64,000 bases of DNA from an uncultured Granulosicoccus sp. (GCA_947495035.1 CANLXI010000036.1:1-64000); one strand, 5' to 3'; shown: positions 1-9,012, counted from the stretch's first letter. Notes: generated by a model from the sequence alone, not told the origin. Translations and numbers: made by a program.

Positions 1-84
1 TGTTCGCTGTTCGCTGTTCGCTGTTCGCTGTTCGCTGTTCGCTGTTCGCTGTTCGCTGTTCGCTGTTCGCTGTTCGCTGTTCGC
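1..84. repeat. Heptamer tandem repeat (TGTTCGC x12)
   Basis: Twelve perfect head-to-tail copies of the 7-bp unit TGTTCGC fill the first 84 bases and probably continue beyond the window edge. The array ends about 40 bp beyond the stop codon of the leftward amidohydrolase gene. No open frame uses it. A 7-bp unit can change copy number by slippage. Confidence 0.95.
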
Positions 85-123
85 GCCTGGTGATCGAGAG
101 CCTGACAAGGGCGCGGTGAGGTG

Positions 124-1152
124 TCAGGGGTTCAGAAAGCCGCTGAGCACATTGCGAGTGTTGATGCCGATTTCCTCCACGGCATAGCCGCCTTCCATGA
201 CAAAAACGGTTGGTAGAGACTGCTGGCCGATACGCTGTCCGCAGCGCATGAAATCATCACTGCTCAGTTTGAAGAAGCTGATGGGATCACGTTCGAAGGC
301 GTCCACCCCGAGGGAGACTACCAGTGCATCCGGCAGATATTCTCCAATGCGTTGCAGAGAGTCGTGCAGCGCGTCGGACCAGGCATCGTAGGTGGTACCG
401 GGCAGCATCGGATGATTGATGTTGTAGCCTTCACCGTTACCCTGGCCGGTTTCATCGGCGTAGCCGAGAAAGTAGGGAAAGGCATGGCCGGGATTGCCGT
501 GCAGGGATACGAACAACACGTCATTGCGTTCGTAGAAGATATCCTGCGTGCCGTTGCCATGATGGAAATCGATGTCGAGAATGGCCACGCGTGTTGCGCC
601 GGAGTCCAGCAGCTGCTGGGCGGCGATGGCGGCATTGTTCAGGAAGCAATAGCCGCCGAACAGATCGTGGCCGGCATGATGCCCGGGCGGACGACACAGG
701 GAAAAGACGGAGGTCTCGCCAGTAGCGAGTAGCCGGGCAGCGGTCTGCGCACAGGCAGCACTGCTTTGCGCCGCCTGCCAGGTGGTTGCCGTGATGGCGG
801 TTTCCGTTGCACCGGCGAAATAACCGAGCTTGCCATCGATGTGCTCCGGCTCGCGCTGCTGAGTACGACGTGCCGGCACCACCGTGGGCAGGGCTTCTCC
901 TGTGTAGCCTTCTGCCTCCCACAAAGACCAGGCAGAGGCAAGAAACTGCAGATAGTCCGCGCCATGCACCCTGGCAACCGTGCTCATGTCCAGCACATCG
1001 GGAGCTTGCGGTGCGCTGAAGCCGCCTTCGGCCAGAGCGCTCACGATGTAATCCCAGCGCTCCGGGCATTCGTAGGGGCGGATCAGTTGTCCTCCCGACA
1101 ACTCTGCTCTGGGGAAATGCAGAATGTGATCGGTACTGGCAATGGTCTTCAT
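124..1152 (-). CDS. Acetylpolyamine amidohydrolase (histone deacetylase family)
   Basis: A 342-residue zinc-dependent deacetylase that should release acetate from N-acetylated polyamines in the cytoplasm. Starting from the ATG at 1152 (MKTIAS), the active-site residues fall at H158/H159 (RPPGHHAG), zinc ligands D195, H197 (DIDFHHGNG) and D284, and Y323 (EGGY). As I recall, these are the positions in Mycoplana ramosa acetylpolyamine amidohydrolase. The Met-start frame continues upstream to 1743, but that extension overlaps the divergent regulator and has no family similarity. Substrate could instead be another acetylated amine or an acetylated lysine. The divergent regulator at 1285 may control it (inference). 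Confidence 0.92.
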   Translation of the reverse strand: MKTIASTDHILHFPRAELSGGQLIRPYECPERWDYIVSALAEGGFSAPQAPDVLDMSTVARVHGADYLQFLASAWSLWEAEGYTGEALPTVVPARRTQQREPEHIDGKLGYFAGATETAITATTWQAAQSSAACAQTAARLLATGETSVFSLCRPPGHHAGHDLFGGYCFLNNAAIAAQQLLDSGATRVAILDIDFHHGNGTQDIFYERNDVLFVSLHGNPGHAFPYFLGYADETGQGNGEGYNINHPMLPGTTYDAWSDALHDSLQRIGEYLPDALVVSLGVDAFERDPISFFKLSSDDFMRCGQRIGQQSLPTVFVMEGGYAVEEIGINTRNVLSGFLNP

Positions 1153-1284
1153 GTCGACATCTGGCGTGTACGGGTGGGCATCGGGCGATGATACTGCTGA
1201 TTCGCGTGAAACTGCCGCCGGTGTGGCGTGATGGCCCATTGACAATCGCATCGGCTTTGTTAGTGTCGGAAGGTGAGGTGATGA

Positions 1285-3168
1285 ATGGGTGTTGGCGATA
1301 GTGAGCACATCAGGGAAATAGAGGCGACCCTTCAAGGGAGGCCCAGCTTGCGTGATCCTGATGTCATCGAATCCTGGCGTCGTTGTATCGACCAGCACAA
1401 GCTGGATCCTGCTGCGCGGCAGAAGGCGCATGTGGTAACCGAGTCCCGGCTGCGAGAGCATCGTCAGGAAGCGGAGAGGCTGGTGCACATTGCACGAGGA
1501 GGTCTGGACCGGCTGTTCAGGCAGGTGGCCGGACAACGATATGTAGTGCTGCTGACCGACCGTCATGGGGTTGCCGTCGACTACTTCGGCGAACGGCACT
1601 TCGAGAGTGAATTGCGCCAGGCGGGTCTGTATCTGGGCGCCCACTGGGAGGAAGGGCTGTCGGGAACCAGTGCTGCCGGTGCCTGTATCCAGACAGGCGA
1701 GGCGGTCACGATTCATCAGGATGATCATTTCGATCTGATGCATACACCACTCAGTTGCACGGCCGCACCGATCTTCGATACCACCGGCTCACTGGCGGCT
1801 GTGTTGGATATCTCCCTGCTGCGATCTCCCAGACCCAAGAGCAGCCAGCGTCTGGCGATGCAACTGGTGACCGCATCGGCCAGGCGAGTGGAGCTTGCCA
1901 ATCTGATGGCGCGTAGTGCCTCGGAGTGGGTCCTGCGTTTCTCACTGTCTCCCGAATTGCTGGATGTCGATCCGGATGCGGCAGTCACGCTGGATGGCAG
2001 CGGACGAATCATTGGATTCACCCATGGGGCGGCGCGGGTCCTGACAGGCGTGGCGGGCGTTGACTGGCGAACCCCCGAGGTACTGGTTGGGCAGTCGATA
2101 ACGCGGTTTTTCAATCTCGATATCAACCAGTTGCCCGGCTACATGCGGGGGCGCCCGGCAGAGGAGCGCATTCTGCAGTTCGTGGATGGATCTCCGGTCT
2201 TTGCCCATGCCATCGCCCCGCAACCGTCGGTTGCCGCAAACCGGTCGCCGTCACTGTCACCGCGGCGGGTGCGCGGCAATCCGCTCAACGATCTGCACGG
2301 TGGCGATGATGCCATGCTGGAAGTGCAGCGTCTGGCCAGTCGGCTGGTGGAGAGCACCGTGCCGGTCTGCATACAGGGGGAGTCGGGCAGCGGCAGGCGC
2401 CACCTGGCCAGAGCGATGCACGACAGCCGAACACCAGCCCAGCGGTTTCGGGTACTGAGCTGTATCGGCCTGGTACCGGCCATGATCGACAGCGGCCAGT
2501 GGTTGAAGAGCATTGCCGAGGACACGGGTACCGGAAATCCCGGTATTGACGGCGGCTCACTGTATATCGAGGAACTGGCGGATCTGCAGCCGGTGGCACA
2601 GGATGCGCTCATGAGGCTGCTGGTGGAGCTTGATGACAATGACCGGAACGTCGGTACGGTACGAACCATCCCCCGTCTGCTGTGTTCGTCTCGGATCTCG
2701 CCAATCGAACTGGTCAAAGAGGGGCGGTTCCGGGCAGATCTGTTGCACCGCCTGGTTGGGGCCACACTCGTATTGCCTGCCTTGCGCCATCGTCAGGATT
2801 TCGATTGGCTGCTGCAGCGTGTGTTGCAGCAGCGCTGTCAGACCGATCCACCGGCCTATCGTTTCACTCGAGCCGCGCAGGAGGATCTGGCAGCGAGACG
2901 CTGGAGCGGGAATCTGCGTGAGTTGGCGAATGTCGTCGATGTGGCCATCGCCCTGTGTCCCGGGGGCGTGATCGAAGTCGAGCATCTTCCGCCTGCGCTG
3001 GGAGACAGTGCCGCAGCTACCGAGCCGAACCTGCGTAATCCCGGTGATCTGCCGCAGCTGCTGGAATCCTGCCAATGGAATATCTCGCGGGTTGCCCGGA
3101 TGCTGGGAGTCAACCGCAGCACCGTGCATCGCCGAATGCAGCGTGCCGGCTTGCAGAGACCCGACTGA
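1285..3168 (+). CDS. AcoR-like Fis-family regulator with degenerate ATPase core
   Basis: A 627-residue regulator with a GAF-type sensor region (about residues 70-190), a PAS-like linker (about 220-300), an AAA+ region (about 340-570) and a C-terminal Fis-type helix-turn-helix (about 588-625, NISRVARMLGVNRSTVHRRM). The ATPase core is unusual. Walker A reads GESGSGRR with Arg at 371 where Lys is expected, Walker B is GGSLYIEEL (423-431), and no GAFTGA loop for sigma-54 contact is visible between them. It may therefore act as a DNA-binding repressor or sigma-70 regulator, as TyrR does, rather than a classical sigma-54 activator. The start is supported by the AGGTGAGG ribosome-binding site at 1271. 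It is divergent from the amidohydrolase and upstream of the monooxygenase. Confidence 0.85.
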   Translation: MGVGDSEHIREIEATLQGRPSLRDPDVIESWRRCIDQHKLDPAARQKAHVVTESRLREHRQEAERLVHIARGGLDRLFRQVAGQRYVVLLTDRHGVAVDYFGERHFESELRQAGLYLGAHWEEGLSGTSAAGACIQTGEAVTIHQDDHFDLMHTPLSCTAAPIFDTTGSLAAVLDISLLRSPRPKSSQRLAMQLVTASARRVELANLMARSASEWVLRFSLSPELLDVDPDAAVTLDGSGRIIGFTHGAARVLTGVAGVDWRTPEVLVGQSITRFFNLDINQLPGYMRGRPAEERILQFVDGSPVFAHAIAPQPSVAANRSPSLSPRRVRGNPLNDLHGGDDAMLEVQRLASRLVESTVPVCIQGESGSGRRHLARAMHDSRTPAQRFRVLSCIGLVPAMIDSGQWLKSIAEDTGTGNPGIDGGSLYIEELADLQPVAQDALMRLLVELDDNDRNVGTVRTIPRLLCSSRISPIELVKEGRFRADLLHRLVGATLVLPALRHRQDFDWLLQRVLQQRCQTDPPAYRFTRAAQEDLAARRWSGNLRELANVVDVAIALCPGGVIEVEHLPPALGDSAAATEPNLRNPGDLPQLLESCQWNISRVARMLGVNRSTVHRRMQRAGLQRPD

Positions 3169-3224
3169 TTCCGGCCTGTCTCGTGGTGCGGCTTGAGCGC
3201 GGTGCGCCACGCCATGATGCTGAA

Positions 3225-3262
3225 GTGTTGCAGCAGTGGCCGGGGTGTTGCAATGTGTTGCA
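3225..3262 (+). promoter_or_regulatory. Three GTGTTGCA direct repeats with a sigma-54-like element
   Basis: GTGTTGCA occurs at 3225-3232, 3245-3252 and 3255-3262, so start-to-start spacing is 20 and 10 bp, close to whole helical turns. The middle copy overlaps TGGCCG-N5-TTGCA (3237-3252), which matches the -24/-12 sigma-54 pattern at the GG and GC positions but not at the AC following TGGC. It lies between the regulator and the monooxygenase. It is a candidate operator or promoter; I saw no direct evidence of function. Confidence 0.4.
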
Positions 3263-3386
3263 TTTGCCACAGCCGACCGGATATTGACCACGTCCTGAGG
3301 TGCAAAACAGCTGCTCCGTCAGTTCATCTCCGCCGGTGAAACTGGTCTCATCGAGTCTCCACTCACCATCACCGAGGAGAAGCGCA

Positions 3387-5189
3387 ATGCTGGACGTTGC
3401 CCCCAACGGAAAAGTCACCGCACTGCTGGACAAGCTGGAAGAGGCTCTGAAAGCAAAAGACATCGACCGCATACTGGAGCTGTTTGACGAGGATTGCTAC
3501 TGGCGAGACCTGGTTTCCTTCACCTGGAACATCAAGACGGTAGAAGGCAAGTCCGGGATCCGGGACATGCTCGAATCCCAGCTGGACAGTACCCAGCCCA
3601 CCAACTGGCATATTCCCGAAGGCGAAATCGCGACAGAGGAAGATGGCGTCCTGACCAGCTGGATCAATTTCGAAACCGCGGTTGCTCGAGGCTATGGCCT
3701 GGTGCGCATTCGCAACGAGAAGATCTGGACCCTGCTGACGGCTGCCGTTGAGCTCAAGGGGCATGAGGAACCGCTGGGATTCGAACGGCCAATGGGAGCA
3801 AAGCACGGCTCCGCAAGAAATCGCAAGTCCTGGGCTGAGGAGCGCGAGCAGGAACTGGCCGAGCTGGGATATACCAGACAGCCGGAAGTCGTGATCGTCG
3901 GCGGGGGCCAGGGTGGCATTGCACTCGGCGCACGACTGCGCCAACTGGGTGTACCAACCATCATCATCGAGAAGAATGAACGAGCCGGCGACAGCTGGCG
4001 AAATCGCTACAAATCCCTGTGTCTGCACGATCCCGTCTGGTACGACCACCTGCCGTATCTGCCCTTTCCTGCCAACTGGCCGATCTTTGCCCCCAAGGAC
4101 AAACTGGGGGACTGGCTGGAAATGTATACCCGAATCATGGAGCTGAACTACTGGACCAGTACTACCGCGCAATCTGCCAGCTATGATGAAGCCTCGGGAC
4201 AGTGGACGGTGGTAGTGGACCGTGACGGCGAGCAGGTGACACTCAATCCACGGAATCTGGTTCTGGCGACGGGAATGTCGGGCAAGGCGAATATCCCGCA
4301 ATTCAAGGGACAGGAACGATTCCGGGGCGATCAGCATCATTCGTCGCAGCACCCCGGGCCGGATCCGTTCAAGGGCAAGAAAGTGGTGGTCATCGGTTCC
4401 AACAACTCGGCACACGATATCTGCGCCGCGCTGTGGGAGAACGATGTCGATGTCACCATGGTGCAGCGCTCATCGACGCATATCGTGCGTTCCGATTCCT
4501 TGATGGAGATCGGACTGGGGGCCTTGTATTCCGAAGAAGCTGTTGCCAATGGCATGACGACGCAGAAGGCCGACATGATCTTCGCATCGATTCCCTACAA
4601 GATCATGCACGAATTCCAGATTCCGCTGTATGACCAGATGCGGGAGCGCGATGCGGATTTCTATGCCGGGCTGGAGAAAGCCGGTTTTCAGCTTGATTGG
4701 GGAGCTGATGGTTCGGGCCTGTTCATGAAGTATCTGCGTCGCGGCTCGGGCTATTACATCGACATTGGTGCCAGCCAGCTGATCATCGACGGCAAGATCA
4801 AGCTCAAATCCGGTCAGGTCAGCGAGATTACCGAGGATTCGGTGATCTTCGATGATGGGACGGAATTGCCGGCAGACGTGATCGTCTATGCAACCGGGTT
4901 CGGGTCCATGAATGGCTGGGCAGCAGATCTGATCAGTCAGGAAGTGGCCGACAAGGTGGGCAAGTGCTGGGGACTGGGTTCGGATACACCGAAGGATCCG
5001 GGACCATGGGAGGGCGAGCAACGCAACATGTGGAAGCCGACTCAGCAGCAGGCTCTGTGGTTCCATGGTGGCAATCTGCATCAATCACGGCACTATTCCC
5101 TGTACCTGGCGCTGCAGTTGAAGGCGCGCGCAGAGGGCATGGATACGCCGGTGTACGGATTGCAGGAGAGCTTTCACAACGGCCGTTGA
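3387..5189 (+). CDS. NTF2/SnoaL-like domain fused to FAD-dependent monooxygenase
   Basis: A 600-residue protein. Residues 1-135 resemble an NTF2/SnoaL-like fold (LDKLEEALKAKDIDRILELF). The rest is a flavin-containing monooxygenase: FAD-binding GGGQGGIALGARL (about residue 172), the FMO-type FRGDQHHSSQHPG stretch, a second NAD(P)H Rossmann motif VIGSNNSAHDICAALW, and the late ATGFGSMNG motif. It should oxygenate an organic substrate (hydroxylation or Baeyer-Villiger type) using NADPH and O2; the substrate is unknown. The ATG at 3387 has GAGGAGA at 3374; an upstream in-frame extension to 3300 lacks such a site. The gene sits alone between the regulator and a convergent chemoreceptor. Confidence 0.88.
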   Translation: MLDVAPNGKVTALLDKLEEALKAKDIDRILELFDEDCYWRDLVSFTWNIKTVEGKSGIRDMLESQLDSTQPTNWHIPEGEIATEEDGVLTSWINFETAVARGYGLVRIRNEKIWTLLTAAVELKGHEEPLGFERPMGAKHGSARNRKSWAEEREQELAELGYTRQPEVVIVGGGQGGIALGARLRQLGVPTIIIEKNERAGDSWRNRYKSLCLHDPVWYDHLPYLPFPANWPIFAPKDKLGDWLEMYTRIMELNYWTSTTAQSASYDEASGQWTVVVDRDGEQVTLNPRNLVLATGMSGKANIPQFKGQERFRGDQHHSSQHPGPDPFKGKKVVVIGSNNSAHDICAALWENDVDVTMVQRSSTHIVRSDSLMEIGLGALYSEEAVANGMTTQKADMIFASIPYKIMHEFQIPLYDQMRERDADFYAGLEKAGFQLDWGADGSGLFMKYLRRGSGYYIDIGASQLIIDGKIKLKSGQVSEITEDSVIFDDGTELPADVIVYATGFGSMNGWAADLISQEVADKVGKCWGLGSDTPKDPGPWEGEQRNMWKPTQQQALWFHGGNLHQSRHYSLYLALQLKARAEGMDTPVYGLQESFHNGR

Positions 5190-5206
5190 AGCTGCGACGG
5201 TATTGC

Positions 5207-5234
5207 TCAGACCCTTCGGTGTTGGAGGGTCTGA
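5207..5234 (+). terminator. Hairpin after monooxygenase gene
   Basis: TCAGACCC and GGGTCTGA form a perfect 8-bp stem with a 12-nt loop, 18 bp after the monooxygenase stop and between convergent genes. No T-tract follows, so intrinsic termination is uncertain. Confidence 0.45.
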
Positions 5235-5250
5235 AGATCTGAAGGTCGGG

Positions 5251-5330
5251 AGTTCGGGAGTTCGGGAGTTCGGGAGTTCGGGAGTTCGGGAGTTCGGGAG
5301 TTCGGGAGTTCGGGCGTTCGGAGGTTCGGA
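5251..5330. repeat. Octamer tandem repeat (AGTTCGGG x8)
   Basis: Eight perfect copies of AGTTCGGG run from 5251 to 5314, followed by two degenerate copies (CGTTCGGA, GGTTCGGA). It lies between convergent genes, about 23 bp beyond the stop of the leftward chemoreceptor gene. It shares the core GTTCG with the heptamer array at the start of the window. Confidence 0.95.
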
Positions 5331-5352
5331 GGTTACGAGAGTCGTTCCGGTC

Positions 5353-7653
5353 TCAGAGCCCGGGCTCGGAAGAGTCACCCAGTTCGAACTTCTCGACCTT
5401 TTTGCGCAGCTCTTCCGCCAGCTCGGAGATATCACCGGATGTCGATTGCAAGCGAGTGACTCCCTGCTTGGTCTGATGGATACCCGCCGACAGACTGCAG
5501 GTGTTCTCGGTGATCTTGTCGCCATTGATGGCAGCATTGTGGACGTTCAGAGACATTTCCGTGGTGCTGGCAGTCTGTTCCTTGACGGCCGCTGCGATGA
5601 CGTTCTGGATCTTGCTGATTCGCTTGATGGTCTGGCCGATGGAGGTGATGGCCTGTACGGCGTCGCCGCTGTTGATCTGAATGGCCTCGATGCTCTTGCT
5701 GATTTCCTCGGTCGCCTTGGCGGTGCCCTTGGCCAGCTCCTTGACCTCGTTTGCGACGACGGCAAAGCCCTTGCCGGCCTCACCGGCGCGGGCAGCCTCG
5801 ATGGTGGCGTTCAGGGCAAGCAGATTGGTCTGTTCGGCTATCGATGTGATGACCTTGAGTACATTGCCGATACTTGCTGAGGAGTCGGATAGCTGTCTGA
5901 CCGTGGAATCGGTACTCTCGGCCAGTTCCACGGCCTGATTGGCTACCTCGGCCGCTTCACCGGCGTTGAGAGCAATATGAGTGATGGCCATCGTCATCTG
6001 TGACATGGCATTGGCGACCGCATCGATATCCTCTTTCATGGTCGTCGATGTCGTCGTCATCGAACTCATGTCATCGGCTGCATGAATCGCCATATTGTCT
6101 ATCTCGTCGCTTGTCTCTGCCAGAGTCACCGAAGCCAGTCTGAGCGCGCTCGAGCTGCTGCGGATATGCGAGAGATTGTCTTTCAGTTCGCGTAGCAGGG
6201 TTTCGATACCGTTACCCATGCGGGCGACAACATCATCACCAGTCATGCACACTTCTCGTGTCAGATCCCCGTTGACAGCGCTATTGACGATGTCGAGCAG
6301 TGCATCGACCTTCGAGTTGATTTCCCGTTCCTTTCGCTGTTCGATCTCGATTTCCCGGGTCCGCTCGGCCTGCGCCTTGCGTGTGATGTTCTGCCATTCG
6401 GCGATGATGCCGTGCCTCACGCCATCGGCCGTGACGATGGGATTTGCGGTCAAGCGGAATGTGAAGTCGCCATAGACGATCGTCTCTTCATGACGGAAAT
6501 CCAGTCCCTTCAGTTGCGGCCGTGCATTCGGGTCCGGGTGCAGGTCATACCAGTTGCTTGCCTGCAGACTTTCGGCCGAAAATTCCGGGTTGCTTTGCTG
6601 GATGTCTGTTTCGATTTCCTGCAACGTTCTCTGGGCGGAATGATTGAAGTAGATGATCCGGTTGTCTGCATCCGCAATCACGATGCTGGCCGAGCTGGCG
6701 TCAAGAGCCTGTTGCAACTGTCGTGCAGTATTCGTCTCGAGGTGGATGGCCTCGAGCATGTCGGAGAATCTGGTTGATGCCATGTTGAAGTAGCGGGCTA
6801 CATCGGCCAGTTCGTCATGGCCACTGCTGTCAAGATTTTTCCGGTCATAGTCCGGTTCTTCAGCTATGTCCTTCAGGGCTGTTCCCAGCTTACGCAGTGG
6901 TCTGATGAAGCGTTGCCTGATGCGTATATGCCCCACCACTGCAGCCAGGATGGCCAGGCCAATCAGCGATAGCAGCAGATACAGATACAGTCGCCCGCGT
7001 TGTACATGTTCGGCCACAGCCTGCTCGGTGCGTTCATCCAGCAGGGTGTAGAACTCATCCAGCGGACGCATGATGTAAGCCTTTTGCCGGTGGTAATCGG
7101 CGGAATGCATGAGGTTTCTGGCCAGTTCGAAGTTCGGTTCGCCCTGTCGAGTGAACTTTCCTTCGTCGTCCTCGAACAGTCCCTTGACGGCATTCATGGC
7201 AGTACTCTCGAGTTTGACCAGGCCATCCGAGTTCTGTTTGGCCTCATCGAGTTTTGCCAGTTCCTGATCGGTGAAACCCAGTGCCTGCATATGGGCCAGC
7301 AATGCCAGAGCGGGTCCGGCAGGCCGGGGTATTTCACCAGCCGCTATGAAGTCCCAGTAGATGCGGTTGTAATCCTGTGGTCGCGGTTTCTGACCATCAC
7401 GTATGGCCAGAACATCCCAGAACTGCTCTTCGTATCGCTGGTCCCGGGTAACCACATAGGTACGGGCCAGCCGAGTCAGGTCATCCGAGCTCTGGCGAAG
7501 TTCGTCCGCGGCCAGATAGGAGCGATATCGAATTTCCTGGTTGTACACCAATTCATTCTGGTTCCGCAGCATCAACAGCACCACCGCCAGAATGCAGATG
7601 AGTAGCAGACTGCTGAGTGAGAAATAGAACGTCGATAAGGAACTCAGTTTCAT
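5353..7653 (-). CDS. Methyl-accepting chemotaxis protein with PAS domain
   Basis: A 766-residue chemoreceptor. TM1 lies at about residues 8-28, followed by a mostly helical periplasmic or sensor region of about 190 residues, TM2 at 221-243, a HAMP region, a PAS domain (about 325-430, with IVIADADNRIIYFNHSAQ) and a cytoplasmic signalling hairpin with the invariant tip EQTNLLALNATIEAARAGE. The HAMP-PAS order suggests it senses both outside the cell and, through PAS, redox or a small molecule. A GTG at 7692 would add 13 residues of poor signal character, so the ATG at 7653 is preferred. No che genes are nearby; it should feed a CheA/CheW system encoded elsewhere. Confidence 0.9.
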   Translation of the reverse strand: MKLSSLSTFYFSLSSLLLICILAVVLLMLRNQNELVYNQEIRYRSYLAADELRQSSDDLTRLARTYVVTRDQRYEEQFWDVLAIRDGQKPRPQDYNRIYWDFIAAGEIPRPAGPALALLAHMQALGFTDQELAKLDEAKQNSDGLVKLESTAMNAVKGLFEDDEGKFTRQGEPNFELARNLMHSADYHRQKAYIMRPLDEFYTLLDERTEQAVAEHVQRGRLYLYLLLSLIGLAILAAVVGHIRIRQRFIRPLRKLGTALKDIAEEPDYDRKNLDSSGHDELADVARYFNMASTRFSDMLEAIHLETNTARQLQQALDASSASIVIADADNRIIYFNHSAQRTLQEIETDIQQSNPEFSAESLQASNWYDLHPDPNARPQLKGLDFRHEETIVYGDFTFRLTANPIVTADGVRHGIIAEWQNITRKAQAERTREIEIEQRKEREINSKVDALLDIVNSAVNGDLTREVCMTGDDVVARMGNGIETLLRELKDNLSHIRSSSSALRLASVTLAETSDEIDNMAIHAADDMSSMTTTSTTMKEDIDAVANAMSQMTMAITHIALNAGEAAEVANQAVELAESTDSTVRQLSDSSASIGNVLKVITSIAEQTNLLALNATIEAARAGEAGKGFAVVANEVKELAKGTAKATEEISKSIEAIQINSGDAVQAITSIGQTIKRISKIQNVIAAAVKEQTASTTEMSLNVHNAAINGDKITENTCSLSAGIHQTKQGVTRLQSTSGDISELAEELRKKVEKFELGDSSEPGL

Positions 7654-7731
7654 GTGGCATGCCGTAGCGTGGCGGTGTGTATGCACCTTCACACCGAGTA
7701 ACGAATGCGATTTCGTGCGGTGTGACCACTG

Positions 7732-7757
7732 TTTTCGGCAAATCCGGCTCGACCCTA
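7732..7757 (-). promoter_or_regulatory. Possible flagellar sigma-28 promoter of the chemoreceptor
   Basis: Read leftward, GCCGAAAA (7739 to 7732) matches 7 of 8 bases of the sigma-28 -10 consensus GCCGATAA. A weak TAGG lies 14 bp further upstream in place of TAAA. The position, about 80 bp before the chemoreceptor start, suits a class III flagellar/chemotaxis promoter, but the -35 is poor. Confidence 0.25.
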
Positions 7758-7830
7758 TGATGTATCAGGTTACAGTCGTGACTCCCATGATGTCCATTTC
7801 TGCATGATGATTCCGGATGCCGGTCATGGC

Positions 7831-9012
7831 CTAGAGCCCACCCGGGTTGCACAGGCGAGCGAGCAGACGATCCAGCATCGCTTCACACAGTCTCATCTGC
7901 TCGATACTGATGAACTCGTCCGGTTTGTGACCCTGGTCCATTGATCCGGGGCCACAGACCACGCTTGGAATATCGAGTCGTGAACTGAACATGCCGGCTT
8001 CGGTACCGAACGCCACTTCGCTGCAATCGTTGGCGCCGGTTAGCGATTTCACGAATTCCACCGCCCAGGAATCCTCGGGTGTTGCCAGGCCGGGGTACTC
8101 GTTGAACAGCTCGAATGACACGGCTGCTTCCGGAATTCTGGCCTGTTCACGAGCAACGAGTTCGCGGGCGTGTGTCTGTATCCTGTGCAGCAGCTCATCC
8201 GGATCATCTTCTGCCACATTGCGTATCTCAAAGGCCACCGTGCACCGGTTGGGAACAATGTTCAGGGCAGTACCGCCATTGATGAGTCCGGCATGTACCG
8301 TGGTGTAGGGGACCTTGTCCTGTTCCTGCCCGCCGTAGGGCGCTGCCAGTTGTTCCTGCACCTCCCGCAGGTGAGCTATGAAGTCGCAAGCCAGGTGGAT
8401 GGCGTTGAGGTTGTGCGGTGCGAGTGCGGAATGACCTTCGCGTCCGATAAAGGTGGCGCGTACGCCGCGCTTGCCCTTGTGACGAATGGCAACGCTCAGT
8501 TCGGTGGGTTCACCGACCAGGCATAGTCGAGGTCGTATCGACTGATTGGACAGATGCTCCACCAGTGAGCGAACACCGACGCAGCCGATTTCCTCGTCGT
8601 AGGACAGGGCAAGGTGCAGAGGCACCTGCAGGGGGTTCTCGCTGGCCCTGGCCTTGGCCATGGCTGTCATCGCGCAGGCGACAAATCCTTTCATGTCGGC
8701 GGTTCCTCGACCGTAGTAGCGGCCATCTCGCTCCGTCAGCTCGAATGCCGGTAACGTCCAGTCCTGTCCGTCTATCGGGACGACATCGGTATGTCCACTG
8801 AGCATGATTCCGCCATCGGTGGCGACGCCCGGAACCGTGGCGTAGAGATTGGCCTTGCCGCCACTTTCATCGGGGATAAGCAGTGACTCGATACCCTGCT
8901 CGGCGAGCCAGGTGCGAACAAAGTCCATCAGCTCTCGGTTCGGGTTGCGACTGACCGTATCAAAGCCGATCAGCCTTTTCAGCAGATCTCGTGTGCTCAC
9001 AGCAATTTCCAT
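7831..9012 (-). CDS. argE: Acetylornithine deacetylase (M20 family)
   Basis: A 393-residue cytoplasmic zinc or cobalt metallohydrolase that removes the acetyl group from N2-acetylornithine to give ornithine in arginine biosynthesis. The M20 metal-site motifs are present: SGHTDVVP with the first histidine ligand, GRGTADMKGFVA with the bridging aspartate, a catalytic-type EEIGCVG, and a C-terminal HKPDEFI histidine. Length matches ArgE (about 385). It stands alone, divergent from galE, with a 110-bp shared upstream region. Other M20 deacylases share these motifs, so a related N-acyl amino-acid hydrolase is possible. Confidence 0.85.
   Translation of the reverse strand: MEIAVSTRDLLKRLIGFDTVSRNPNRELMDFVRTWLAEQGIESLLIPDESGGKANLYATVPGVATDGGIMLSGHTDVVPIDGQDWTLPAFELTERDGRYYGRGTADMKGFVACAMTAMAKARASENPLQVPLHLALSYDEEIGCVGVRSLVEHLSNQSIRPRLCLVGEPTELSVAIRHKGKRGVRATFIGREGHSALAPHNLNAIHLACDFIAHLREVQEQLAAPYGGQEQDKVPYTTVHAGLINGGTALNIVPNRCTVAFEIRNVAEDDPDELLHRIQTHARELVAREQARIPEAAVSFELFNEYPGLATPEDSWAVEFVKSLTGANDCSEVAFGTEAGMFSSRLDIPSVVCGPGSMDQGHKPDEFISIEQMRLCEAMLDRLLARLCNPGGL

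Noticed and set aside
1..84. Heptamer array, and the octamer array at 5251, as CRISPR
   Set aside because: Units are 7 and 8 bp with no spacers and there are no cas genes.
1239..1266. TTGACA-N16-TAGTGT as promoter of the AcoR-like regulator
   Set aside because: The -10 is poor and the start site would fall on the ribosome-binding site.
1153..1743. N-terminal extension of the amidohydrolase to 539 residues
   Set aside because: It overlaps the divergent regulator, lacks family similarity, and the ATG at 1152 puts all catalytic residues at expected positions.
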